The notes: a model not told the origin generated them from the sequence alone. A stretch of DNA of 17,385 nucleotides from a bacterium (GCA_029977305.1 JAPOLF010000013.1:1-17385); one strand, 5' to 3'. Shown: positions 1-7,545, counted from the stretch's first letter. Made by a program: numbers and translations.

Positions 1-662
1 CGCTCCCGGATGACGACGCCATTCGCCTCGTGCTCAACGGCGACCAGAACGCCTACCTCGGGCATCCGCTCTTCCTCGGCATGCACAGCAAACTGATGCA
101 GACCATGAATCACGTGCCCTTCACCTTCATGAAGCGCATCAGCGGTGCCGAGGACGCGCAGAACCAACGCCATCGCGGGACACCCGCCAGCAGGCCGCTG
201 CTGCTCGCGCATCTCCGCCGCGATCCCGATGTCATCACCCCGTGGGCGATCACCCAGAATCCGGCCGCCCTCGCTGAGTACCGCGCGACCATCGACGCGA
301 TGTGGACGGCGAAGAACGCCCTCCTCGATGCGGGTGCCGATCCGGAAGTCGCGCTCTACCTGTTGCCCAACAGCCACCGCATCCGCTTCCACGAGAGCGG
401 CACCCTGCTGACCTATTACTGGAAGTGGATGAAGCGCCTCTGCTTCGACGCCCAACGCGAGATCTTCGAGACCGCGGTGCAGGAGGTCGCGCAGGTGCGC
501 GAGGTCTTCCCGCGCATCGGCTCGCTGGTCGATGGCCCCCCCTGCGTCATGCGCTCCCGTGCCGGTGCGTCGCCGATTTGTCCCGAGGGCGAACGCTTTT
601 GTGGTGTCCCCGTCTGGCGCAATTACCGATTCGAGGACCTCGCCGAGCGGCGCGTGATGTGA
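1..662 (+). CDS. ThyX-like (FAD-dependent thymidylate synthase family) protein, 3' part, N-terminus outside window
   Basis: The frame is open from base 3 with no start needed, so the gene begins upstream; about 219 residues are present and the stop is TGA at 660-662. The family makes dTMP from dUMP using FAD and methylene-tetrahydrofolate. Visible ThyX-type elements are an RHR triplet preceded by Gln (QNQRHR) and a C-terminal block with LLP, a long helix and 'AQREI' followed by an acidic/hydrophobic helix, matching the usual 'LP...AQ.EIR' end. The canonical ThyX motif has Ser eight residues after RHR (RHR-x7-S). Here the sequence runs RHRGTPASRP and lacks it, so this looks like a divergent or degenerate domain. 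It may be the second half of a tandem-domain ThyX-like protein, a form I recall from Actinobacteria/Chloroflexota. The tail carries two Cys in a CPEGERFCG motif. Family assignment is fairly confident; catalytic activity is doubtful. The next gene overlaps its stop, implying co-translation. Confidence 0.7.
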   Translation, partial: LPDDDAIRLVLNGDQNAYLGHPLFLGMHSKLMQTMNHVPFTFMKRISGAEDAQNQRHRGTPASRPLLLAHLRRDPDVITPWAITQNPAALAEYRATIDAMWTAKNALLDAGADPEVALYLLPNSHRIRFHESGTLLTYYWKWMKRLCFDAQREIFETAVQEVAQVREVFPRIGSLVDGPPCVMRSRAGASPICPEGERFCGVPVWRNYRFEDLAERRVM

Positions 663-1372
663 TGCGCGCGCGCTGGACGTTGCTGCTGATCGCCGCGGCG
701 CTCATGATCCCGACGCCCACCGCCGCCGAGTCGCCCGTTGGCTGCGATGTCGCGCCGCGGACCGTCCGCGAGGTCGCCCTGCTCACCCAACGCAACGGCA
801 CCCCGGCACCGACCGCCACCCCCGATCCGCACCCATCGCCCACCCTTGCCGACACCCCGACCCCAACACCCGACATCCCGCGCACACCGCTGCCAACCCC
901 GCAGGACGGCCCAAGCGGTCCCGGCGTGCTCGATGAGATCACCCTGCCGGAGGGTCCCCCGGCCAGTCCTGAGGAGATCGCCGCGATGTCGGCGGTGATG
1001 ACCTCCTTCGCGGCCTGCACCAACGCCGGCGAGGTGCTCCGGATGATGGCCCTCGTTTCGGACGCCTATGTGGCGGGGAGCTTCGCCGGGGCCGCCCTCA
1101 CCGAGGAGCAGGTGACGACCTTCATCGGCACCCCGCATGAGATCGCGCTCGATGAGCAACGCACCTTTGCCGGCCTGCGCGATGCCCGCGATCTCGGCAA
1201 CGGGTACTGGGGCGCGTTGGTCGACATGGCGGCGGTGGGCGGCCCGGTGCCGGGCAAAATCCGCACCGATTACGTCTTTTTCACGGTCGAGGGCGGGGCG
1301 TGGAAGATAGCAGCCTACACCGCAGGACTGCCGGCGGAGCAATTCGCGCCAGAGGTCTACCAAGCGGAGTAG
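662..1372 (+). CDS. Secreted P/T-rich protein with NTF2-like C-terminal domain
   Basis: A 236-residue protein. The ATG at 662 overlaps the preceding TGA (TGATG), so translation is probably coupled to the ThyX-like gene. An Arg-rich start, a hydrophobic core (residues 5-17) and a PTAAES region give a Sec signal peptide. Residues 47-82 form a Pro/Thr-rich spacer (TPAPTATPD-type) typical of exported Chloroflexota proteins. Residues about 103-225 look like a compact alpha+beta NTF2/SnoaL-like fold: helices with 'MTSFAAC' and 'VLRMMALVSDAYV', then strands ending 'DYVFFTVEGGAWKIAAYTAG'. No catalytic residues can be named. The function is unknown; a scaffold or binding role outside the cell is possible. 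A longer in-frame reading from base 302 exists, but that part is antisense-quality sequence within the ThyX-like gene, so the overlap start is preferred. Confidence 0.75.
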   Translation: MRARWTLLLIAAALMIPTPTAAESPVGCDVAPRTVREVALLTQRNGTPAPTATPDPHPSPTLADTPTPTPDIPRTPLPTPQDGPSGPGVLDEITLPEGPPASPEEIAAMSAVMTSFAACTNAGEVLRMMALVSDAYVAGSFAGAALTEEQVTTFIGTPHEIALDEQRTFAGLRDARDLGNGYWGALVDMAAVGGPVPGKIRTDYVFFTVEGGAWKIAAYTAGLPAEQFAPEVYQAE

Positions 1373-1390
1373 GGGAGGTCTAGACCTCTC
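1373..1390. terminator. Short palindrome between convergent genes, possible weak bidirectional terminator
   Basis: GAGGTCTAGACCTC (1375-1388) is a perfect 14-bp palindrome. One more wobble pair and one G-C pair extend it to a 7-bp stem around a CTAG loop. It fills nearly all of the 21-bp gap between the stop of the secreted protein and the stop of the convergent BKACE gene. There is no T-run, so the terminator role is inferred from position only. Confidence 0.35.
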
Positions 1391-1393
1391 AGG

Positions 1394-2329
1394 CTAGAAG
1401 CCGACATTCTCCTTGCCCTTCAATCCGAGCATCTCGCGTGCCTGCGCCGGAGTGGCTGGTTCCAACGAGAGTTCCCGCAGGATGCGCACGCTCTTGGCGA
1501 CCAGATCGGCGTTGCTCTTCGCGAGTTCGCCCTTGCCGAGGTAGATGTTGTCCTCGAGGCCGGTGCGGATGTTGCCGCCCATGATCGCGCCCATCGTGGT
1601 CAGGTTGGTCTGGTGCCGCCCCGCGCCGAGGATCGACCAGACGTAGGCATCGCCAAGGAGGCGGTCCGCCGTCCGCTTCATGTGCAGCAAGTCCTCCGGA
1701 TCGGTGCCGATGCCGCCGAGGATGCCGAAGATCGTCTGCACGAAGAGCGGCGGCTTCACCAATCCCCGCTCGAGGAAGTGGGCGAGGGTGTAGATGTGGC
1801 CGACGTCGTAGCACTCGAATTCGAAGCGGGTGCCGTTCGCCCCCAGCACCTCGAGGATGCGCTCGATGTCCGAGAAGGTGTTGCGGAAGATGCCGCCCCG
1901 CGACGCCTCGAGGTACTCCGGTTCCCACTCGTACTTGAATGCCTTGATCCGCGCCGCCATCGGGTAGAGCCCGAAGTTCATCGATCCCATGTTGAGCGAG
2001 CACATCTCAGGCTTCATCCGCAGCGGCCCGGCGAGTCGCTCGTCGATCGTCATCGTCTGCGCACCGCCGGTGGTGATGTTCACCACGGCATCGGTGGCCG
2101 CCTTGATCTTCGGCAGGAACTCGAGGAAGACCGCCGGGTCCGGGGTGGGGCGGCCATCGGCCGCGTTCCGCGCGTGGAGGTGGAGGATCGCTGCCCCGGC
2201 CTCGGCCGCCCCGATCGCCGATGCCGCAATTTCATCCGGAGTGATCGGCAGGTACGGGGTCTGCGACGGGATGTGGATCGATCCGGTGATCGCGCAGGAG
2301 ACGATCACGGGACGCGCAGCAGCAGCCAT
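1394..2329 (-). CDS. BKACE family beta-keto acid cleavage enzyme (DUF849)
   Basis: A 311-residue protein, full length for the family. BKACE enzymes, including 3-keto-5-aminohexanoate cleavage enzyme, use Zn and acetyl-CoA to split a beta-keto acid into acetoacetate and an acyl-CoA. Motifs seen: the zinc ligands in LHLHAR (His50, His52), ITTGG around residues 85-89, and the C-terminal R-x3-ED block (Arg255, Glu259, Asp260), spaced as in the characterised lysine-fermentation enzyme. The usual 'RVGLEDN' reads RTGLEDN here. The end (SNADLV...ATPAQAREMLGL) is typical of the family. A strong Shine-Dalgarno (GGAGGA, six bases before the ATG) supports the start at 2329. It is divergent from the DSD1-type gene. 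The substrate cannot be told from sequence. Confidence 0.92.
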   Translation of the reverse strand: MAAAARPVIVSCAITGSIHIPSQTPYLPITPDEIAASAIGAAEAGAAILHLHARNAADGRPTPDPAVFLEFLPKIKAATDAVVNITTGGAQTMTIDERLAGPLRMKPEMCSLNMGSMNFGLYPMAARIKAFKYEWEPEYLEASRGGIFRNTFSDIERILEVLGANGTRFEFECYDVGHIYTLAHFLERGLVKPPLFVQTIFGILGGIGTDPEDLLHMKRTADRLLGDAYVWSILGAGRHQTNLTTMGAIMGGNIRTGLEDNIYLGKGELAKSNADLVAKSVRILRELSLEPATPAQAREMLGLKGKENVGF

Positions 2330-2470
2330 GGGGGTTCCTCCAGTTCACCGTGCAACAGGTTCGTCCCGAAAGTATCGCACCGCCCCCGCCCCGCGCGGCC
2401 GCCGCCCCGAGCCGAGTGTGGGACACTTCCCGCGGATTGGACGACGCGGACAGACGGAGCGGCACCTCTC
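2330..2470. promoter_or_regulatory. Divergent intergenic region between BKACE and DSD1-family genes
   Basis: This 141-bp gap must hold the promoters for two divergent genes. The only clear signal is the Shine-Dalgarno of the BKACE gene on the minus strand next to its ATG. A GGAG about 11 bases before the plus-strand ATG at 2471 is a modest ribosome site. No well-spaced -35/-10 pair was seen on either strand. Confidence 0.4.
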
Positions 2471-3571
2471 ATGACGCACACCCTGATCGGTACCCCCATC
2501 GAGGATCTCGACACGCCGGCGATGCTGATCGACCTCGACGCGATGGATCGCAACATCGCCCACATCGCCGGAGCGGCAAAGGCAGCGGGCGTCCATTGGC
2601 GGCCGCATGCCAAGGGCCACAAAAGCCCGGCGGTGGCGCATCGGCAGGTCGCGGCAGGGGCGATCGGGGTGACCGTCGCCAAGGTTGGCGAGGCCGAGGT
2701 CTTCGCCACCAACGGCATTCGCGACATCCTCATCGCCAACCAGGTGGTCGGCAAGATCAAGACGCGCCGCCTCGCCGCCCTGATCGCTGCCACCGGAGCG
2801 GATATCGCGGTCGCGGTGGACCAAGCCGACAACGTCCGGGAGCTCGATGCAGCCGCCGCGGAATTCGGTGTGCGGCCGCGCGTGATCATCGAGATCGACA
2901 CCGGAATGAGCCGCTGTGGCGTCGCCCCGGGCGCGGAGACGGTTGCCCTCGCGAAGATCATCGCCGCGTCACCAAACCTGCGCTTCGCAGGCGTGATGTC
3001 GTGGGAGGGCCACGCAGTCGGCATGCCGGAGCACGATGTCCGCCACGCCGCGATCCACGACGCGATCACCACCCTCGTGCAGACAGCCGAGGAATGCGCG
3101 GCGGCCGGCCTGCCCTGCGAGATCGTCTCCTGCGGCGGGAGCGGCACCTATGTCAACACGTTGAAATACCCCGGCATCACCGAGATCCAAGCCGGTGGCG
3201 CGAGCATGGGCGACTACTTCTACATCGAGCTCGAATCGCCGACCGAGCCGGCGCTGACCCTCATGGCGCAGGTCACCAGCCGCCCGAAACGGGATCGCAT
3301 CATCCTCGACTGCGGGCGCAAGACAATCGACCCGACCACTCGCCCGCCGCGCGCGCGCGGCATCGACGGGGTGAAGAGCATCGGCTTCTCGGCCGAGCAC
3401 TGCACCATCACCCTCGATCACGGGCAGGACGACCCTCGCCCCGGCGATCGCGTCTTCTTCGACATCGGCTACCACGACCAGGCGCTCCACCTCCACGAGG
3501 AGCTCTACGCGGTGCGCAACGGCAGGGTCGTCGCGGTCTGGCCGACGCTCTCCCGCGGCAAGTTGCGCTAG
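2471..3571 (+). CDS. DSD1-family PLP-dependent enzyme (D-threonine aldolase / D-serine dehydratase-like)
   Basis: A 366-residue fold-type III (alanine-racemase-like) enzyme. The family cleaves D-threo-3-hydroxy amino acids or dehydrates D-serine using PLP and a divalent metal. The N-terminus has the family opening 'DTPAMLIDLDAMDRNI' (14-29). The PLP lysine lies in RPHAKGHK (Lys48), where the family commonly has RPH-x-KTHK. EIDTGMSRCG (141-150) and the phosphate-binding GGSGT (222-226) follow. The C-terminal metal-site region reads GYHDQALHLH (333-342), whereas aldolases I recall have H-x-D or H-C-C/D at this place. His335 is kept but the second ligand appears shifted. The end 'RVVAVWPTLSRGK' is typical. 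The start at 2471 is chosen because everything upstream in this frame is antisense to the BKACE gene. The ABC genes begin 18 bp after its stop, so they may be co-transcribed. Confidence 0.87.
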   Translation: MTHTLIGTPIEDLDTPAMLIDLDAMDRNIAHIAGAAKAAGVHWRPHAKGHKSPAVAHRQVAAGAIGVTVAKVGEAEVFATNGIRDILIANQVVGKIKTRRLAALIAATGADIAVAVDQADNVRELDAAAAEFGVRPRVIIEIDTGMSRCGVAPGAETVALAKIIAASPNLRFAGVMSWEGHAVGMPEHDVRHAAIHDAITTLVQTAEECAAAGLPCEIVSCGGSGTYVNTLKYPGITEIQAGGASMGDYFYIELESPTEPALTLMAQVTSRPKRDRIILDCGRKTIDPTTRPPRARGIDGVKSIGFSAEHCTITLDHGQDDPRPGDRVFFDIGYHDQALHLHEELYAVRNGRVVAVWPTLSRGKLR

Positions 3572-3589
3572 GCACCACAGGATCGCTCC

Positions 3590-4645
3590 ATGGCCATCGA
3601 CGCCGCCGTCGGCACCTCTGCCACCCCGTCCCCCAAGCCCCCGATGATCGAGGCCCACGGCTTGGTCAAGCGCTATGGCACGCACGTCGCGGTGGATCAT
3701 CTCGACCTCGTGGTCCACGACGGCGAGATCTTCGGCATCCTCGGACCGAACGGCGCCGGCAAGACCACCACCCTCGAAATGCTCGAAGGGCTGCGTCCGC
3801 CTGACGAAGGCACCATCCGCGTGGCTGGGTTCGATCCCGCGCGCAGCCCAAACGAGGTCAAGCGCGTCGTCGGCGTGCAACTGCAATCGACCTCGCTCTT
3901 CGACTACCTGACGATCAGCGAGTTGGTCGCGCTCTTCGCCGCGCTCTACAACGCCGATGGATCCCCGGAGCGCGTCACCCGCTTGATCGACCAAGTCGGC
4001 CTCGGCGAGAAGCGCGACGCCCGTATCGACCAACTCTCCGGCGGTCAGCGGCAACGCGTCGCGATCGCCCTCGCCCTCGTCAACGATCCCAAGGTGGTCT
4101 TCCTCGATGAACCGACCACCGGTCTCGATCCCGCCGCGCGCCGCACCCTGTGGTCGACCGTGCAGGGCATCCGCGATGCCGGCACCACCGTCGTCCTCAC
4201 CACCCACTACATGGAGGAGGCGGACGTCCTCTGCGATCGCGTCGCGGTGATGGATCGCGGCAAGATCGTCGCCTGCGACACCCCGGCGCGCCTCGTCGAT
4301 GCCCTCGCCGCCGATGCCACGGTGCGTGCCCGTGTCACCGGCGATCTGCCGATGGACGACCTCCGCGCCTTGCCCGGTGCGCTGCGCGTCGAATGCATCA
4401 GCCCCGGTGATCGCTGCGAGGAGATCACGATCACCACCGATGACGCCCAAGGCACCCTCGTCGGCCTGCTCGCGCTCGCCGACCGGGCCCGCGTCCCGCT
4501 CGCCGGCCTCACCACCCGGCAGGCCACCCTCGAGGATGTCTTTCTCTCGATGACCGGGCGCGCCTGGGAAGACGAACCGACCGAGGCGGCTCCAGAGCAA
4601 CCGACCGGCAGGCGTGGTCGGCGGCGCGGCGGCAAGGTCGGCTGA
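3590..4645 (+). CDS. ABC-2 type exporter ATP-binding protein
   Basis: A 351-residue cytoplasmic ATPase that energises the membrane subunit encoded next. Motifs in order: Walker A GPNGAGKTT (52-60), Q-loop near Gln97, signature LSGGQRQR (149-156), Walker B VVFLDEP (169-175) with D-loop GLD, and H-loop His206. The region after about residue 230 is the accessory C-terminal domain of DrrA/CcmA-like drug-exporter ATPases, ending in 'QATLEDVFLSMTGRAW'. A basic Pro/Glu/Arg tail (about 330-351) is extra. The first 18 residues are Ala/Pro-rich; ATG at 3644 (Met19) is an alternative start, but AGGA before 3590 favours the longer form. It lies 18 bp after the DSD1-family gene and 47 bp before the permease. 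Confidence 0.95.
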   Translation: MAIDAAVGTSATPSPKPPMIEAHGLVKRYGTHVAVDHLDLVVHDGEIFGILGPNGAGKTTTLEMLEGLRPPDEGTIRVAGFDPARSPNEVKRVVGVQLQSTSLFDYLTISELVALFAALYNADGSPERVTRLIDQVGLGEKRDARIDQLSGGQRQRVAIALALVNDPKVVFLDEPTTGLDPAARRTLWSTVQGIRDAGTTVVLTTHYMEEADVLCDRVAVMDRGKIVACDTPARLVDALAADATVRARVTGDLPMDDLRALPGALRVECISPGDRCEEITITTDDAQGTLVGLLALADRARVPLAGLTTRQATLEDVFLSMTGRAWEDEPTEAAPEQPTGRRGRRRGGKVG

Positions 4646-4692
4646 TCCCGCGCCATCCCACCGAACGTTCCTCACGTCAGCACGAGGTTTCC

Positions 4693-5754
4693 ATGCGATC
4701 GATCTGGGCCATGACCCGCGCCAACCTGAAGATGAGCCTCCGCAATCGGCAGGCGCTCTTCTGGAACCTCGCGTTCCCGGCGCTCTTCATCCTGATCTTC
4801 GGGGCGGTCTTCGGGCGCGGCCTGAAGATTGATATCAACGTCGGCTTGATCGAACCGCTCAACGGCTATGGCGAGCAGGTCGCCGCGGCGATGTCCTCCA
4901 CCTCCGCCTTCACCGTCACGCGCGGCTCGCAGGAGGCGGAACTCGCCGCCCTCGAGGCGGGAACCCGATCAGTGGTGCTCGCGTTCCCCGGGCCGGGCGA
5001 TCCTCCCGCGGCGACCATCTACAGCGGCCCGATGACCGATCCCAACAGCGCGGTCGCGCAGTCCGCGGTGCGCGAGGTGCTGCTCGCCGCGTCCGGCAGC
5101 GCGCTCCCGGTCACGATCTCAGCAGAGACGGTCAACGCCGCCCAGATCAGTTTCATGGACACCTTCCTGCCCGGGATCCTCGCGATGAGTTTGATGAACT
5201 CCGGGATCATCGGTCTCTCGACCGCCTTCGTGAACTACCGCGAGCGCGGCATCCTCCGCCGGATCAAGGTGACGCCGTTCCCACTCACCTCGTTCATCTT
5301 CGCCCGCGTGCTCTCGCAGGTGCTGATGGCGGTGCTGCAATCGGTAATCCTGGTGGGGATGGCATGGGCCCTCTTCGATTTCCGGCCGCGCGGAAATCTC
5401 ACAGTGATCTTCCTCACGATCCTGATTGGCGCGCTCGCCTTCCTCGCGATCGGGTTCGCCATCAGCGGCATCTCGCCGAACGCCGAGACCGCGGCCAGCT
5501 ACGCCAACCTGATCACGTTCCCGATGCTCTTCCTTTCCGGGATCTTCTTCAGCATGAGCAACGCGCCGGCATGGCTCCAACCGATCACCAAGGTGCTGCC
5601 GCTGCCGTATCTGGTGGAGGCGCTACGCTCGGTGATGACCTACGGCCACGGCCTCAGCGCGATCTGGATCGATCTGGTGGTGCTGTTGGGCGTCTTCGCG
5701 GTGGCGATGGTGATCGCGGTCCGCTTCTTCCGCTGGGACAGCCGCTCCGCCTGA
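4693..5754 (+). CDS. ABC-2 type exporter permease
   Basis: A 353-residue membrane subunit pairing with the ATPase just upstream. Six hydrophobic segments are visible: about 22-41, then a periplasm/exterior-facing soluble domain (about 45-150), then five closely spaced helices from about 157 to 345. This layout (one helix, large loop, five helices) is that of ABC2_membrane_3 / YhgE-like drug or antibiotic efflux permeases. The 'YRERGILRRIKVTP' stretch after the second helix is the coupling region typical of the family. A GAGG five bases before the ATG supports the start. The substrate is unknown. It converges on the P/T-rich membrane protein gene with a 13-bp gap. Confidence 0.93.
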   Translation: MRSIWAMTRANLKMSLRNRQALFWNLAFPALFILIFGAVFGRGLKIDINVGLIEPLNGYGEQVAAAMSSTSAFTVTRGSQEAELAALEAGTRSVVLAFPGPGDPPAATIYSGPMTDPNSAVAQSAVREVLLAASGSALPVTISAETVNAAQISFMDTFLPGILAMSLMNSGIIGLSTAFVNYRERGILRRIKVTPFPLTSFIFARVLSQVLMAVLQSVILVGMAWALFDFRPRGNLTVIFLTILIGALAFLAIGFAISGISPNAETAASYANLITFPMLFLSGIFFSMSNAPAWLQPITKVLPLPYLVEALRSVMTYGHGLSAIWIDLVVLLGVFAVAMVIAVRFFRWDSRSA

Positions 5755-5767
5755 TCAGCGCTCCGCC

Positions 5768-6460
5768 CTATGGGGTGGGGGTGCCTGCCGCGGTCTCGGT
5801 CGGCGAGGTCTCTGTCGGCGGCACCGCAGTCGCGGTGGGCGGTTCCGGGGTGGCGGTCGGCGGGATCGGCGTCTCGGTCGGTGGGACCTCGGTGGGGGTC
5901 GGCGGGACGGCGGTCGCGGTCGGTGCCTCGATGGTCGCGGTCGGCGGGATCGGCGTCTCCGTGGGCGGCAGCGGTGTTTCGGTCGGGATCATCAGCAGAT
6001 CGCCCGGGATGTTGCTTTGCGCTTCCCAGAGGACATTGACCCGCTGCGCCTCGCTCGCCCGCGTCTGATTGAAGACGGTCACCCCCCCGACGAGCCGATA
6101 GAAGTCATCCTGCCCTTGCACGCCCTTCGGCAGTTCCCGGCAGTTGCCATCGGCGAGATCGAGCGTGACCGCGAGCGGCCCGCGCGCGGCATTGCCGGTT
6201 TCGGTGAGCACGTGCACGCGGGAGACCAACCCACCGTTGACGGCAGAGGACGCCTCTTCGAGCGTCACCGGGAGGCAGATCGGGGGGAGCGGGCTCTCAT
6301 TGTCGCCGCGGCCAGTCATGACCACCAAGGCGAGCAACCCGCCCAGCACCGCCAACCCAGCGGCAAGCATGATGATCGCCGAGAGCGGCATCCCGTTGAA
6401 TCTCGGGCCGTCATTGCCGAGATCGGGCGGGCTGATCATCGCGTCGTTCGACTTCGCCAT
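5768..6460 (-). CDS. Membrane-anchored protein with P/T-rich repeat tail
   Basis: A 230-residue protein. Residues 1-24 are cytoplasmic, one transmembrane segment lies at about 26-48 (an uncleaved anchor), and a small extracellular domain spans 55-157 with two cysteines (Cys62, Cys107) that could form a disulfide. Residues 159-230 are a Pro/Thr/Glu-rich tail built on a 28-residue repeat (PTETPIPPTAT... twice). GGGAGG just before the ATG is a strong but close ribosome site. No enzymatic motif is present and the domain is not one I recognise. P/T tails of this kind are common on surface proteins in Chloroflexota. It converges with the ABC permease and is in the same orientation as the upstream ferritin-like gene (68 bp apart), with which it may be co-transcribed. 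Confidence 0.82.
   Translation of the reverse strand: MAKSNDAMISPPDLGNDGPRFNGMPLSAIIMLAAGLAVLGGLLALVVMTGRGDNESPLPPICLPVTLEEASSAVNGGLVSRVHVLTETGNAARGPLAVTLDLADGNCRELPKGVQGQDDFYRLVGGVTVFNQTRASEAQRVNVLWEAQSNIPGDLLMIPTETPLPPTETPIPPTATIEAPTATAVPPTPTEVPPTETPIPPTATPEPPTATAVPPTETSPTETAAGTPTP
5771..5986 (-). repeat. Degenerate tandem repeat encoding the P/T-rich tail
   Basis: The DNA of the tail is a G/C-skewed imperfect repeat. An exact 23-bp match occurs at 5853-5875 and 5937-5959, 84 bp apart, equal to the 28-residue protein period. Such repeats expand and contract by slippage. Confidence 0.8.
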
Positions 6461-6528
6461 CGCCTCCCACCTATCTGCGAGGTGGACGTAGTGTACGCGG
6501 ATCGCCCCTCAACGACGCAAGCCGCCGC

Positions 6529-7137
6529 TCATCCACCCCACGCCGCGGCATCCTCGGTTGTCTCGGGAACGAGACCCGAGACCCCTCGGCAGACCCGTGC
6601 CAGCGGACCCGGATAGCGCAACTCCGTCCCGACGCCCCCCACGACGCCGATCGCGGTGAGGGCGTCGATCGCCTGCGCCGCATCGCTGAAGCGCCACGGC
6701 AGGAATGCTCGAGCAACCACCGGTGCCTCACCGAGGGCCGCACGCAGAGCTGCGTGATGACCGCCCTCGATCGCCCCCATCGCGAAGAGGGTCTCCGCCA
6801 GCCGCGGATCGGCCCCCTGCACGAGGGTCCGGTTGTAGGCCATCTGCGCCCCAAGCGCGATTTCCTTCAGGACCGACATCCCGAGCAGCGCCGATCCACG
6901 GTCGGCGGCCATCGGCTCCGGCAGGGTGAAGACATCGAAGGGCATCTGGGCCCCGAGCGCGGCGAGGAGGTGCCAGTGGGCCTCGTCCTCGCACTGCATC
7001 GCGGCGAGGGTGACGCGGTCGGCATCGGTGAGGCCGGGCACCGCGGCGAGGACCCCGCCGAGCACGGTCACCAGCGCCCCTTCCACCGTGAGGAGCGCGA
7101 CGAGCGGATCGGCGATGGTGGCGGACTGGCTGGCCAT
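6529..7137 (-). CDS. Ferritin-like domain protein
   Basis: A 202-residue, mostly helical protein. It shows a ferritin-like four-helix pattern of acidic/His residues: Glu19 in helix 1, CEDEAHWH (49-56) in helix 2, Glu92 in helix 3 and ExxH (Glu124, His127) in helix 4. These fit a di-iron or degenerate ferritin-like site of the DUF4439/Ferritin_2 kind. No twin-arginine signal is seen, unlike many DUF4439 proteins. The start is uncertain: ATG at 7137 begins the recognisable domain but lacks a clear Shine-Dalgarno, and ATG at 7191 (18 residues longer) is an alternative. The much longer reading to 7377 runs through the inverted-repeat-rich intergenic region and is rejected. Function (iron, redox or structural) is unknown. 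Confidence 0.7.
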   Translation of the reverse strand: MASQSATIADPLVALLTVEGALVTVLGGVLAAVPGLTDADRVTLAAMQCEDEAHWHLLAALGAQMPFDVFTLPEPMAADRGSALLGMSVLKEIALGAQMAYNRTLVQGADPRLAETLFAMGAIEGGHHAALRAALGEAPVVARAFLPWRFSDAAQAIDALTAIGVVGGVGTELRYPGPLARVCRGVSGLVPETTEDAAAWGG

Positions 7138-7248
7138 GAGCCGGATTGTGCCACGGGCAGCCCGGTGTGCCACGAGGGTGATGACCGCCATATGGTGCCA
7201 GCCTGTCAGAGAAGTGGGTGCGGGGTCGTCACCGTCTCCGGATTCAGC

Positions 7249-7299
7249 ATTCCCCATTGCCCGCAGAATGGGGCATGCGGGTGGGATTCCCCATCGGGG
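7249..7299. repeat. Clustered CCCCAT/ATGGGG direct and inverted repeats
   Basis: ATTCCCCAT occurs twice (7249-7257 and 7286-7294). Between them, AATGGGG (7267-7273) is the exact inverse of CCCCATT (7252-7258), with an 8-base loop. CCCC-ATC-GGGG (7289-7299) adds another small dyad. Position upstream of the ferritin-like gene suggests an operator cluster; this is inference. Confidence 0.55.
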
Positions 7300-7300
7300 T

Positions 7301-7329
7301 GGCACTTTCCTCATTTTGCGCAAAGTGCC
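7301..7329. repeat. 8-bp inverted repeat GGCACTTT / AAAGTGCC
   Basis: Perfect 8-bp arms at 7301-7308 and 7322-7329 with a 13-base AT-richer centre. This could be an operator or a hairpin. It has no coding context on either strand. Confidence 0.55.
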
Positions 7330-7509
7330 CTTGACTCGGGCAAGTGAACGTACATGGTGGGCTTGTCTGCGGGTCATGAACGGCGGGGGTGAGCTCCGGC
7401 GGAGACCGCGTCAATTCGGGGATGCGGCGGATGGGCGATCCTGGGATGGTGGAGTCTCAGTCACAGGGGGTGCCTGATTGCGTGTCGCATCGGCACACCG
7501 CGGATAATG

Positions 7510-7545
7510 TTTACAACCCCAACGGCATGCCCTATAGTTCACTAT
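7510..7545 (+). promoter_or_regulatory. Sigma-70-type promoter of the MerR-like gene with overlapping dyads
   Basis: TTTACA (7510-7515), a 17-base spacer and TATAGT (7533-7538) form an almost ideal housekeeping promoter, 66 bases before the SD-bearing MerR-like start. The spacer contains the perfect palindrome GGCATGCC (7524-7531). The -10 overlaps ATAGT-TC-ACTAT (7534-7545). MerR proteins classically bind a dyad between -35 and -10, but usually with a 19-20-bp spacer. Here the spacer is normal, so simple repression or autoregulation is the more natural guess. Confidence 0.72.

Noticed and set aside
302..661. Longer start for the secreted NTF2-like protein
   Set aside because: The extension lies within the ThyX-like gene in another frame and would bury the signal peptide; the overlapping ATG at 662 is better.
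1613..2470. N-terminal extension of the DSD1-family frame back to 1613
   Set aside because: This part is antisense to the BKACE gene, has no domain, and the family start motif begins right after ATG 2471.
2350..3804. 484-codon plus-strand open frame across the DSD1 and ABC genes
   Set aside because: The product is an Arg/Pro/His-rich composition typical of an out-of-frame reading in GC-rich DNA, and it crosses two well-recognised genes in another frame.
2969..4675. 568-codon minus-strand open frame
   Set aside because: Antisense shadow of the DSD1-family and ABC ATPase genes; no domain or ribosome site, and the real genes have clear motifs.
7331..7358. Promoter TTGACT with CATGGT as -10
   Set aside because: The -10 match is poor and no gene start lies at a sensible distance, whereas a much better promoter lies at 7510-7538.
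7138..7377. N-terminal 80-residue extension of the ferritin-like protein
   Set aside because: It runs through the cluster of inverted repeats, is basic and Pro-rich with no domain, and later ATGs precede the domain.
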